Shown: one piece after another, positions 8,754 to 18,252 of the stretch
Position numbering within the stretch: the first letter of the stretch is position 1
Layout: every line of letters begins with the position of its first letter
Assembly (NCBI RefSeq): GCF_006716785.1
Contig: NZ_VFPQ01000001.1
Coordinates: 1-64,000 of the forward strand
Direction: 5' to 3'
Length of the DNA: 64,000 nucleotides
Source: Thermopolyspora flexuosa
Lineage (GTDB): Bacteria > Actinomycetota > Actinomycetes > Streptosporangiales > Streptosporangiaceae
Made by a program: the position numbers and the translations under genes
Notes under the pieces: model-generated
What the model was told of the DNA's origin: nothing
Databases searched by the model: none
Seen by the model: only the letters and a program-made list of their open reading frames with translations

Positions 8754-9195
8754 GAATTCACCCAAGACGAGCCTGCGCGGCGATGCGAGGCTGGCCTCGG
8801 CGCTGCGCGTATCCCTGACCAGGCTCAACCGGCGGCTACGAAGGCAGGCCGCCGGGCACTCGCTGACACCCACCCAACTCGCGACGCTTGCCGCCGTGGA
8901 GCGGCATCCCGGAGTGACCCCCGGCGAGCTGGCCGAGCACGAGAAAATGCAGCCGCCGTCGATGACCCGGGTGATCTCCGTGCTCGTCGAACGCGGATTG
9001 GTCGAGCGCACACCGCACCCGACCGATCGTCGCCAGGTGACCGTGACCTGCACCGAGGCAGGGGCCGCGCTGCTGCGCCGGGAACGGCAGATGAAAGAGG
9101 CCTGGCTCGCGCAGCGGCTGAAGGAGCTCTCGCCGGAGGAGCGGGAGGCGCTGCGGGCGGCGGCGCCGGTGCTGGAGAAGCTGTCCCAGATGTAG
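8746..9195 (+). CDS. MarR family transcriptional regulator
   Basis: A 149-aa winged-helix repressor. The recognition region LTPTQLATLAAVERHPGVTP and the wing VERTPHPTDRRQVTVTCTEAG (each quoted only in part of the conserved block) give the standard MarR pattern DRRxxxVxLTxxG. The start ATG 8746 lies inside a palindrome and has only a weak upstream AAAGG. An MFS exporter follows 20 bp downstream, so this is a typical MarR-MFS operon in which the regulator probably senses a toxic compound exported by the transporter. Confidence 0.88.
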   Translation: MLTNSPKTSLRGDARLASALRVSLTRLNRRLRRQAAGHSLTPTQLATLAAVERHPGVTPGELAEHEKMQPPSMTRVISVLVERGLVERTPHPTDRRQVTVTCTEAGAALLRRERQMKEAWLAQRLKELSPEEREALRAAAPVLEKLSQM

Positions 9196-9215
9196 GCGCG
9201 GGCGGTCCACAGGCT

Positions 9216-10673
9216 GTGGACGACCCGGAGGGCGAACCCGAAGCCCGGCCGGTGGACGGCGCGCCCCGGGCGGCGGCGGACGCCACGGCGGCCGGCCGTA
9301 CCGGCGCGGTGCCCGCGCCGCGGCACCCCGGCGACGCGCCGGTCGCGCCCGCCGAGGCCGAGGTACGGCCGGGCCGTACCGGTGCGGACGACGCCGAGGC
9401 CGAGGCCAAGGCCGCCAAGGAGCACGGCGGCATGTTCCGGTCGCTGCGCATCCGCAACTACCGGCTGTACGCCACGGGCGGCGTGGTCTCGAACGTCGGC
9501 ACCTGGATGCAGCGCACCGCCCAGGACTGGCTCGTGCTCGACCTCACCGGGGGCAGCGGCACCGCGCTCGGCCTGACCACCGCACTGCAGTTCCTCCCGG
9601 TGCTGCTGTTCGGCCTGTGGGGCGGCGTGATCGCGGACCGGTACCCGAAGCGGCCGCTGCTCGTGATCGCGCAGACCCTCATGGGCCTGCTCGCGCTCAC
9701 CACCGGCGTGCTCGTGGTGACCGGCACCGCGCAGGTGTGGCACGTCTACCTGATGGCGTTCGCCCTCGGGCTCGTGGCCTGTGTGGAGACCCCGACCCGC
9801 CAGTCGTTCGTGGTGGAGATGGTCGGCCCCGACGACCTCACCAACGCGATCGCGCTCAACAGCTCGAGCTTCAACCTGGCCCGGGTGGTCGGCCCGGCCG
9901 TCGCCGGCATGCTCATCTACTGGCTCGGCGGCACCGGACCGATCTTCCTCATCAACGCGGCCTCGTTCGCCGCGGTGATCGGTGGCCTGCTGCTCATGCG
10001 CCGCTCCGAGCTCCACCCCGCCCCGCCGGTGCCCCGGCGCAAGGGCCAGCTCCGCGAGGGCCTGCGCTACGTACGGCAGAGCCCCGAGCTGCTCATGCCG
10101 GTCATCGTCGTGGCCTTCATGGCGCTGTTCATGCAGAGCTTCTCGACGAGCATCGCGCTCATGGCGCGGCAGGAGTTCGGCCAGGGCGCGTCCTCGTTCG
10201 GCATCGCCTCGAGCGCGTTCGCCATCGGCGCGCTCGCCGGTGGCCTCATGGCCGCGCGGCGGCGGCGCCCCACCCGGCGGCTGCTGCTCGGCGGCGCGGC
10301 GTGCTTCGGGCTGGGCCAGATCGTGGCCGGGCTCGCCCCGGTCTACCTCGCCTTCCTCGTGCTGCTCGTGCCGGTCGGCATGGCGCTCATCACCGCGAAC
10401 ACCACGGCGAACGCCACCCTGCAGCTCGGCGCCTCGCCCGAGATGCGCGGCCGGGTCATGGCCCTGTTCACCCTCGTGTTCACCGGCGGCGCGCCCATCG
10501 GGGCCCCGCTCATCGGCTGGATCGCCGAGATGGCGGGCCCGCGCGTCGGCATGATGGTCGCCGGCCTGCTCTGCCTCGCCGGCATCGCCTCCGCCCCGAT
10601 GCTCACCCGGCTGATCGCCGGCCGGCGGCGCACGTCATCGCGCGTCGCCGTCGCCGCGGGCCACGCCTCCTGA
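9216..10673 (+). CDS. MFS transporter (MFS_3/EntS-like) with disordered N-terminal extension
   Basis: Predicted 12-helix major facilitator, probably a drug or siderophore exporter. The core starts at MFRSLRIRNYRLY (9432) and includes GTWMQRTAQDWLV, GGVIADRYPKRPLL (loop 2-3 motif A) and ETPTRQSFVVEMV, which are typical of the EntS-like MFS_3 group. GTG 9216 is chosen because the 72 codons before 9432 keep strong G/C-ending codon use and the spacing to the MarR stop (9195) is only 20 bp. They encode an Ala/Pro/Glu-rich disordered segment. ATG 9432 has a good Shine-Dalgarno (AAGGAG, 9417-9422), so a shorter 413-aa product from there is quite possible. Confidence 0.82.
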   Translation: MDDPEGEPEARPVDGAPRAAADATAAGRTGAVPAPRHPGDAPVAPAEAEVRPGRTGADDAEAEAKAAKEHGGMFRSLRIRNYRLYATGGVVSNVGTWMQRTAQDWLVLDLTGGSGTALGLTTALQFLPVLLFGLWGGVIADRYPKRPLLVIAQTLMGLLALTTGVLVVTGTAQVWHVYLMAFALGLVACVETPTRQSFVVEMVGPDDLTNAIALNSSSFNLARVVGPAVAGMLIYWLGGTGPIFLINAASFAAVIGGLLLMRRSELHPAPPVPRRKGQLREGLRYVRQSPELLMPVIVVAFMALFMQSFSTSIALMARQEFGQGASSFGIASSAFAIGALAGGLMAARRRRPTRRLLLGGAACFGLGQIVAGLAPVYLAFLVLLVPVGMALITANTTANATLQLGASPEMRGRVMALFTLVFTGGAPIGAPLIGWIAEMAGPRVGMMVAGLLCLAGIASAPMLTRLIAGRRRTSSRVAVAAGHAS

Positions 10674-10704
10674 CCGCCCGGCCCGCGCCGGTCCGTCCCG
10701 CGAC

Positions 10705-10728
10705 CCCCGCGGCCTCCGCGCCGCGGGG
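10705..10728 (+). terminator. hairpin after the MFS gene
   Basis: CCCCGCGGC (10705-10713) and GCCGCGGGG (10720-10728) form a perfect 9-bp stem with a 6-nt loop, 31 bp after the MFS stop. No U tract. Confidence 0.55.
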
Positions 10729-10778
10729 TGCGGGCGGCCCCGATGAAACATCCACGTCGATGCCATGTCGCAGAATCG

Positions 10779-10832
10779 TCACGAGATGAGATCGTGATTT
10801 CCATTGACAGGGAAACGCGGGTGTAACAGGAT
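10779..10832 (+). promoter_or_regulatory. possible promoter with upstream dyad in a 550-bp gene-free stretch
   Basis: The stretch 10674-11228 has no supportable gene. It contains a TCACGA-N7-TCGTGA dyad (10779-10797) followed by a consensus -35 TTGACA (10804-10809) with CAGGAT 17 bp downstream. Whether this drives the DUF574 gene 400 bp away, a small RNA or nothing cannot be told from sequence. Short open frames here have irregular codon use and were not accepted as genes. Confidence 0.3.
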
Positions 10833-11228
10833 TCGCGCAGGCCGGAAAGTCGTGCGCACGCGTATTCGGGTGTGCCGCCTGCACCGTCATCGCTTCCGCG
10901 ACACCCGCCGCCCACTTCCGCGGGGCCTCGGGGCAAAGCGCCCGGGGATCGTGCGGCAAGCGAAATGCGCGGGACGGCGGCGCCGTATTCCGCGTACGAA
11001 AACGGCGTACGACCTTTGGGTACGGCCGCTTGGCGCCCTCGACCGGGCCGCCGGGTCGGGCGGCCCCGTCCGGCAGGTGATCGGGCCGGTCACCGCGCCT
11101 ACCGGGGCGGGGCAGGGCCTGCGCCGCCGTGCCGTACGGCCAGTGCACCATCGTTGCCCTTTTTCGCGACTGTTTTGTGAAGGTGAGCGGCGTATCCTGG
11201 GTGCCCGGCCTTTTATCTAGGGGGATTC

Positions 11229-12032
11229 GTGGGTGAGAGGTCGCTTCCGACGTTCGATCCATCGACACCGGCGGAGCCGCGCATCTACAACTACCTGCTC
11301 GGCGGCAAGGACAACTTCGCGGTCGACCGCGAGGTCGCCGACAAACTGGTCTCGAAGCGGCGGTATATCGGACGCTGGCAGTACCCCGCCATCGAAAACC
11401 GGCGCTTCATGGAGCGTGCCGTCCGCCACCTCGCCGAGGCGGGCGTCCGCCAGTTCATCGACGTCGGCTGCGGCTTCCCCACGGAGAAGGACAACGTCCA
11501 CCAGATCGCCCAGGCCGTCGACCCCTCGGCCCGGGTCGTGTACGTCGACTACGACCCCGAGGTCCACGTGCACTTCCGCACCATGCTCGACGGCGTCCCG
11601 AACACCGTGGCGATCCGCGCGGACGCCCGCGGCCCCAAGGAGATCCTCGCCCACCCCGACCTGACCGCCCTGATCGACCTCGCCGAGCCGGTCGCGATCC
11701 TCCTCATCGCCATCCTCCACCACATCCCCGACGAGGACGACCCCGACGGCGTCGTCGCCTGCTTCCGGGACGCCATGGCCCCCGGCGGCTACCTCGTCAT
11801 CTCCCACCTGACCAGCGACGGCCCACCCCCCATCGCCGCCCGCCGCTTCGAGCAGGCCTTCGAACCCGTCCGCGAGTCGATGACGTTACGCACCCGCGAC
11901 CGCATCCGCTCCTTCTTCGGCGACCTCGAACTGATCGACCCCGGCCTCGTCGACGGCGGCCACTGGCGCCCCGACGAGGACGAAACCCCACCCTCCAACT
12001 GGCTCGCGGTCGGCGTGGCCAAGAAGCCTTAG
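11229..12032 (+). CDS. DUF574 S-adenosyl methyltransferase (Methyltransf_19)
   Basis: A 267-aa protein of the actinobacterial DUF574 family, which has a SAM-dependent methyltransferase fold and is often found in many paralogous copies; substrates are unknown. Visible signatures are ARIYNYLLGGKDNF-like PRIYNYLLGGKDNFAVD at the N-terminus, the SAM-binding loop FIDVGCGFPTE (about residues 77-87), VVYVDYDPEV, and ILHHIPDEDDP. GTG 11229 is preceded by a GGGGG stretch as ribosome site. It stands alone, and the distal end of CRISPR array 1 begins only 57 bp past its stop. Confidence 0.88.
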   Translation: MGERSLPTFDPSTPAEPRIYNYLLGGKDNFAVDREVADKLVSKRRYIGRWQYPAIENRRFMERAVRHLAEAGVRQFIDVGCGFPTEKDNVHQIAQAVDPSARVVYVDYDPEVHVHFRTMLDGVPNTVAIRADARGPKEILAHPDLTALIDLAEPVAILLIAILHHIPDEDDPDGVVACFRDAMAPGGYLVISHLTSDGPPPIAARRFEQAFEPVRESMTLRTRDRIRSFFGDLELIDPGLVDGGHWRPDEDETPPSNWLAVGVAKKP

Positions 12033-12089
12033 CCCGGTCTGCCGAGCGTCCCAGGGCGGAGAGCGCGATAACACCCAGCGTGCCTAAGT

Positions 12090-15000
12090 AACGCACCCCC
12101 ACGTGCGTGGGGAGGACTCAGGAACGAGGCCCGGGATTACGCGTTCCAGCGGCTCACCCCCACGTGCGTGGGGAGGACGTCGGAGGCCGCGTCGGCGGTC
12201 TCCGACGTGCCGGCTCACCCCCACGTGCGTGGGGAGGACCACGTCCCGGATCGCCTCGACGTGCCGGGCGGCGGCTCACCCCCACGTGCGTGGGGAGGAC
12301 TAGACGCTGACGGCATGATCAGGCTCCGGGAAAGGCTCACCCCCACGTGCGTGGGGAGGACCCGAGGTCGAGCGCGATGGTGTCGGCCAGCGCCGGCTCA
12401 CCCCCACGTGCGTGGGGAGGACGCCGGCACCGACCGGGCGAAACTGGTGAACGCCGGCTCACCCCCACGTGCGTGGGGAGGACCGGGCCTTGAGCGGGCC
12501 CGTGGCCAGGTGGACCGGCTCACCCCCACGTGCGTGGGGAGGACGCCCCGCCCTCCCCTCTGGGGTTGGGCGGGGCCGGCTCACCCCCACGTGCGTGGGG
12601 AGGACTCCACCTCGACCCGGGCGCGGACCGTTGCGACCGGCTCACCCCCACGTGCGTGGGGAGGACTCGATCGCAGCCGCGTTTCGCTCGGCCGGGTCCG
12701 GCTCACCCCCACGTGCGTGGGGAGGACGCGAGTTTCCAGCCGCCTGCCTTGTTGATGGCCGGCTCACCCCCACGTGCGTGGGGAGGACGTCACCGTTTGG
12801 CCCGCCTGCGCCGGGCCGTCCGGCTCACCCCCACGTGCGTGGGGAGGACCCCCAGCGGGGCGCTGGGGGCCGTCTGGGGGGCGGCTCACCCCCACGTGCG
12901 TGGGGAGGACGTCGGCTTGGTCGGCGTCGGTCCATGGCCGGTCGGCTCACCCCCACGTGCGTGGGGAGGACGGAAAGATCGTCATCGTGTTCCGGTTCTG
13001 ATCCGGCTCACCCCCACGTGCGTGGGGAGGACGACAACTCGCGCAGCCGCTGCCCGTAGGTCGCCGGCTCACCCCCACGTGCGTGGGGAGGACAGCCGGA
13101 TAGCCTGTCGGGTGTCCTTGCGCGACGGCTCACCCCCACGTGCGTGGGGAGGACGATAGCCCGACGGAAGGTCTCCGCCGCTTCTTCGGCTCACCCCCAC
13201 GTGCGTGGGGAGGACGCAAGTCCCTGGTCACGGGCCTGGTCGCTCACCGGCTCACCCCCACGTGCGTGGGGAGGACAGCACCCCGTCGGCGACCAGCCGA
13301 CCGAGCTGCGGCTCACCCCCACGTGCGTGGGGAGGACTTTCGCCCACCCCCAGCCTCTTGTAATTTCTGCGGCTCACCCCCACGTGCGTGGGGAGGACCG
13401 TGTATGGCTGAACTCGGGACATTGGCCCGCCGGCTCACCCCCACGTGCGTGGGGAGGACGGCCTGCTCGGCGAGCCGGCGCAGCCGGTGCGCGGCTCACC
13501 CCCACGTGCGTGGGGAGGACGGCCGGGGGTGGCTCCTCATCAGCTGGCAGGACGGCTCACCCCCACGTGCGTGGGGAGGACCAGCGCGGACGGCTGGTCA
13601 GCATCCCGCTGATCGGCTCACCCCCACGTGCGTGGGGAGGACTTTCGCGGGCCGTGGCTGTCGCTGGTCGGGCTCGGCTCACCCCCACGTGCGTGGGGAG
13701 GACCGCTGACGCCGAGCCGTGCCGCCGCTGTGTGCGGCTCACCCCCACGTGCGTGGGGAGGACGAAACTTCGCTCAGCCAAGCGCGCTCTGGAGTGGCTC
13801 ACCCCCACGTGCGTGGGGAGGACCGGCGGGGGCGGGGGTCGTGCGCGCGGACCAGCGGCTCACCCCCACGTGCGTGGGGAGGACCGGAACCGGCGCCGGT
13901 AGGTGCGCCAGTGCGCCGGCTCACCCCCACGTGCGTGGGGAGGACGGGCACAACTCCGGGTTGCCCGCCTCCGGAATCGGCTCACCCCCACGTGCGTGGG
14001 GAGGACGGCTTTTTGTCCGCCTCTGGGGCGGAAGTGAACGGCTCACCCCCACGTGCGTGGGGAGGACCTCCCGGATCAGGAGCAGCCCGGCTCCGTACGC
14101 GGCTCACCCCCACGTGCGTGGGGAGGACACTGACTACATCGCGCGTCGCCTGGCCGTCGACGGCTCACCCCCACGTGCGTGGGGAGGACGGCATCTTCAC
14201 CGCGGGTTTCTCGAACAGCGCAGGCTCACCCCCACGTGCGTGGGGAGGACCCCAGCCGACACACACCCCCTCTGACCTGCGGCGGCTCACCCCCACGTGC
14301 GTGGGGAGGACGGCCAGTCCTTGCCGAGCACGCTGCCGGCGTGCGGCTCACCCCCACGTGCGTGGGGAGGACGAAGGCCTTCGGCAGGTCGCCGCCGAAC
14401 CCGGCGGCCTCGGCTCACCCCCACGTGCGTGGGGAGGACGCGGCCGAGGCGGCCTTCCGGGCGGTGGACGACGGCTCACCCCCACGTGCGTGGGGAGGAC
14501 TGGCTGGGCGGAACGTAGGTCGCCTCGTACAGCGGCTCACCCCCACGTGCGTGGGGAGGACGCCGATGTTCTCGGCCGGGGTGGCCGAGAAGATGGCTCA
14601 CCCCCACGTGCGTGGGGAGGACGATCGGTCTTCCATCCGAGGATCCGTCGTACGCGGCTCACCCCCACGTGCGTGGGGAGGACAAGATCGCCAAGGACAA
14701 CGGCATAACCGACGCCGGCTCACCCCCACGTGCGTGGGGAGGACATGGCCGCGATCGACTCGGACGACCGGACAAACGGCTCACCCCCACGTGCGTGGGG
14801 AGGACATCGCGGCGTACCGCGGCGGGCGGCCGGAACGCGGCTCACCCCCACGTGCGTGGGGAGGACTGCACGTACATGCCGATGCGGACGGCCGCCTGCG
14901 GCTCACCCCCACGTGCGTGGGGAGGACGATCCCGGACGACCGCACATTCCCCGAACTCCGGCTCACCCCCACGTGCGTGGGGAGGACGGCTCGCTGCCGG

Positions 15001-15292
15001 TGGCGATGCGCCGGGACACCGGCTCACCCCCACGTGCGTGGGGAGGACACCACCCGGTCGAAGGCGCGGTCCGACACCGACGGCTCACCCCCACGTGCGT
15101 GGGGAGGACTCCCGCACAGCGCGGAGATCCGCGCCAGACGGCGGCTCACCCCCACGTGCGTGGGGAGGACGTGTCCAGCGCGCCGACGATGGCTTTGATC
15201 TGCGGCTCACCCCCACGTGCGTGGGGAGGACTCGATCGGCCTCGGCCAGCGTTCCCGCTCGGCCGGCTCACCCCCACGTGCGTGGGGAGGAC
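12090..15292 (-). CRISPR. CRISPR array 1 (type I-E), 53 repeats and 52 spacers, read leftward
   Basis: Fifty-three copies of a 28-bp repeat at a period of 61 bp; the palindromic core, in crRNA sense, is CCCCACGCACGTGGGG, followed by GTGAGCC. crRNA sense is the minus strand because the only degenerate copy (12090-12117) is at the left end and the other end abuts the cas3-side leader. The base after the repeat, in crRNA sense, is G for 48 of 52 spacers, as expected for type I-E where the last repeat base comes from the PAM. Most spacers are 33 nt; three are 32 nt and one (14373-14411) is 39 nt. Spacer 14068-14100 is identical to one in array 2. Open reading frames through the array encode only a repeat translation and are not genes. 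Confidence 0.98.
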
Positions 15293-15493
15293 CCTTCGCG
15301 ACCTGCGATGTTATCGGAGCGCTGTCGAGTTTTCGAGAGGGCAGCAGGTCTTGGGTCGGCGAATGTTGACATAATCGTGAACGTTGTACACGTCTGGCAA
15401 AACTATGAAATTGTCGCCATCAGGGTCTAGAGTGATTGGCCATCACATGACGTACATGTCGCCTGTAGCTGGGCTTGAGCTGAGGCAGGTGGT
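15293..15493. promoter_or_regulatory. array 1 leader and divergent cas operon promoter region
   Basis: This 201-bp gene-free stretch is distinctly more AT-rich than its surroundings and lies between the newest repeat of array 1 (15265-15292) and the cas3 start. It must contain the leader and promoter of the leftward array and the promoter of the rightward cas operon. TTGACA at 15366-15371 is a possible -35 element. Next to the repeat the leader carries, in crRNA sense, GCAGGTCGCGAAGG, similar at 10 of 14 positions to the bases next to the first repeat of array 2. Confidence 0.7.
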
Positions 15494-18223
15494 ATGGCCG
15501 ACAGTCCAGATGTTGATCTTGAGCTGTGGGGCAAATCCCGAGGGTTACGGGGCAGCAGGTACCCGCTGATCTGCCACCTACTCGACACGGCCGCCGCGGC
15601 AGAGGCGCTGTGGGACGGCTACATCTCCCCCGGCTTGCGGCGGGTTGTGGCCGCCGAGCTTGGCGTGGACGAAGGGCGGGCGCGTGGCCTGTTGGCCTAC
15701 TGGGCCGGGTTGCATGACATCGGTAAGTGCACGGCGGGGTTTCAGAAGCAGGACGAGGATGGATTCGCGCGGCTCAACGGCTATCCGAGCGTAGATGCCG
15801 AGGCGATTAAACATGCGTTCGCCGCTCATGTGTGGCTGGGGCAGGCCTTAGTGGGTGCCGGGTATCGCACCGGCCGCAAATCGGCGCCGGCCTTCCGGGT
15901 CGCTCAGTTGCTCGGCGGGCACCATGGGACATTCGCCCCCTTCAACCACTGGGAGTTCACCGACCCGCTTGGCTCGGTCCCGGCTCTCGGCGAGGGGCGT
16001 TGGGAGGAACAGCGTCAGGCGATCGCCGAAACGGTGTATGAGCTGGTGGGGCGACCGGAGCCGCCGCAGCGGATCTCCGCCGCCGGAGCCGCGCTGGCGT
16101 GTGGTCTGGTGATCCTCGCGGACTGGCTGGTCAGCCAGGACTCCTTCCTGCTCGAGCGAATCGGGGAAGGGCTTCCGAAACGCGGCGACGTCTCCGGTCT
16201 GAAGCGCCACCTGAGTCGTAGTCGGGCGGTGCTCCCGGCGGTGCTGCGCGAGGCCGGACTGGGGCGGCTCGGCTTCAAGCCGGGCGGGTTCACCGACGAC
16301 TTCCCGTTCCAGCCGAATGACCTGCAGAAATCGCTCAGTGAGCGACTGCCCGCCCTCCTCGACGGGGATCCAGGTCTGCTGTTGATCACCGTGCCGATGG
16401 GGGAGGGGAAAACCGAGGCGGCCTTATTCGCGGGCAGGCTCATGGGCGAGGCGGCGGGGATGCCGGGCTACTTCTTCGGCCTGCCCACCATGGCAACCTC
16501 GGATCAGATGTTGCGGCGGGTGGACGAGTTCCGCTCACGCCGGGTCGAAGGGGCCGATTCCCTGACCCTTCTCCACAGCATGGCCTGGCTGAACGCCGCC
16601 TACACGGGTGAGGGCGAGGAATCCGGCGTCCTGACCAGCGATCCGATGGCGGCTCGTTGGTTGATGGGCAGCAAACGCGGGCTGTTGGCCAATCTCGCGG
16701 TAGGCACGATCGACCAGGCGCTGCTGGCCGTACTGCGGGGCAGGCACAACGTACTCCGGATGCTCGGCCTGTCCGGGAAAGTCCTGATCGTCGATGAGGT
16801 GCACGCCTATGACGCGTTCATGCAAGGCCTGCTCAAGCGGCTTCTGGAATGGCTGGGGGCGTTGCGGGTTCCGGTCGTGCTGTTGTCGGCCACGCTCCCG
16901 GCGGGAGTGGGCCGCCGGTTGGCCGAGGCGTACCTCGTAGGGGCGGGCATCCGCGACCCGCAGGTGCCGCAGGTCGTCTATCCGGGCTGGATCTACGCCA
17001 GCCCGAAGCATGCGGCGTCGGTGCCGGTGCGGTGCCCGGAACGGCGCTTGCGGGTTGAGACTCGGGACGTGCCTCTCGATGCCGAGGGGCGGCCCGACCG
17101 GTCCGCAGCTCTTCGGGAAGCCCTCGGCCCATTGGTCCGCGAGGGGGGCTGTGCGGCGGTCATCTGCAACACCGTCGCCGAAGCGCAGCTCACCTATCTG
17201 GCCCTGCGTGAGTGGCTCGACGAGGTCGTGCCGGCCGAGGCGGACGCACCGCAGTTGCGGCTGCTGCACTCGAGGTTCGAGGCTCATCGGCGCGAGAAGA
17301 TCACCCAGGAGGTGGTGAGCTGGTTCGGCAAGGACGCCGCGGACCGCTCCCGCCGGTCGGCGATCCTGGTCGCCACGCAGGTGATCGAGCAATCGCTGGA
17401 TCTGGACTTCGATCTGGTCGTGAGCGATCTGGCGCCGATCGCCCTGCTGCTGCAACGGGCGGGCCGGTGCCACCGGCATGCCAAGTTCGATGCCGAACGG
17501 CCGCAGTGGGCGAGGGACATGCGGCTGGTGGTGCTCAACCCCGTCGACGCCGACGGAAAGCCGGTGGTGCCACGGGCATGGCCGTTCGTCTACCCCGCCG
17601 CGCTGCTTCGCCGTACCCGGGAGGTGCTCGCGCGCCTGCCGGAGGGGCGGGTGATCATTCCCGGCGACGTCCAGGGTTTGGTCGATCAGGTATACGACGA
17701 GTCTTTCGGTGATGCGGACACCCCGATCACCGAGGAGGACCTGGAGCGGCTCGCGGATGAGCAGACCAAGGACCTCTACGCGCAGATGGCGGCGATCCCG
17801 GCCCCGCTCGGTATCGACGACCTGTCGAAGCTGAGCGGCGACGACTTCGTGACGGAGTACTCCACCCGCTTGGGGGCCGACTCCGGGCGCATCGTCTGCT
17901 GCACGAGGGACGCCGACGGCCGGCTCATGCTCGGTGACGAGTCGCTTCCCGTGGACCCGCAGGGCAAGAAGGGCGACCGAACCTGGTTCACGAAAGACCA
18001 GGTACGGCTGGTGCTGAACCACAGCATTCCGGTCCCCGGCACGTGGCTGCGTGGCGCGTCCGACGGTGCGGCGACCCCGCCCACGTGGGCCGCGAGTCCG
18101 CATCTCAGCGAGATCGTGGTGGTCGAGCTGTCCGGAGAGCAGGGTGTGGGTCTACTCGGGGATCGCGAGGTTCGTCTGTGCAAGGACCTCGGATTGTCGG
18201 ACCTGCCCGCTGGCGTCTGCTGA
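15494..18223 (+). CDS. cas3: CRISPR-associated helicase/nuclease Cas3 (type I-E)
   Basis: The 909-aa effector nuclease-helicase that Cascade recruits to degrade target DNA. The N-terminal HD nuclease has CHLLDT (His28), LHDIGK (His74-Asp75) and GGHHG (His143-144). The SF2 helicase follows, with Walker A GEGKTE (303-308), DEVHAYD (434-440), LLSATLP, QVIEQSLDLDFDLVVSD and LLQRAGRCHRH. ATG 15494 follows a weak GGCAGGTGG. It is the first gene of the cas operon, 29 bp before cas8e. All catalytic motifs are present, so it should be active. Confidence 0.97.
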   Translation: MADSPDVDLELWGKSRGLRGSRYPLICHLLDTAAAAEALWDGYISPGLRRVVAAELGVDEGRARGLLAYWAGLHDIGKCTAGFQKQDEDGFARLNGYPSVDAEAIKHAFAAHVWLGQALVGAGYRTGRKSAPAFRVAQLLGGHHGTFAPFNHWEFTDPLGSVPALGEGRWEEQRQAIAETVYELVGRPEPPQRISAAGAALACGLVILADWLVSQDSFLLERIGEGLPKRGDVSGLKRHLSRSRAVLPAVLREAGLGRLGFKPGGFTDDFPFQPNDLQKSLSERLPALLDGDPGLLLITVPMGEGKTEAALFAGRLMGEAAGMPGYFFGLPTMATSDQMLRRVDEFRSRRVEGADSLTLLHSMAWLNAAYTGEGEESGVLTSDPMAARWLMGSKRGLLANLAVGTIDQALLAVLRGRHNVLRMLGLSGKVLIVDEVHAYDAFMQGLLKRLLEWLGALRVPVVLLSATLPAGVGRRLAEAYLVGAGIRDPQVPQVVYPGWIYASPKHAASVPVRCPERRLRVETRDVPLDAEGRPDRSAALREALGPLVREGGCAAVICNTVAEAQLTYLALREWLDEVVPAEADAPQLRLLHSRFEAHRREKITQEVVSWFGKDAADRSRRSAILVATQVIEQSLDLDFDLVVSDLAPIALLLQRAGRCHRHAKFDAERPQWARDMRLVVLNPVDADGKPVVPRAWPFVYPAALLRRTREVLARLPEGRVIIPGDVQGLVDQVYDESFGDADTPITEEDLERLADEQTKDLYAQMAAIPAPLGIDDLSKLSGDDFVTEYSTRLGADSGRIVCCTRDADGRLMLGDESLPVDPQGKKGDRTWFTKDQVRLVLNHSIPVPGTWLRGASDGAATPPTWAASPHLSEIVVVELSGEQGVGLLGDREVRLCKDLGLSDLPAGVC

Positions 18224-18252
18224 CGCCGACCGTCCTTAGGTGCGAGAGTGCG

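Noticed and set aside
12103-15430. Several open frames with repeating SPPRAWGG or HPHVRGED blocks
   Set aside because: These are translations of the CRISPR repeat; the 61-bp period is explained by the array.
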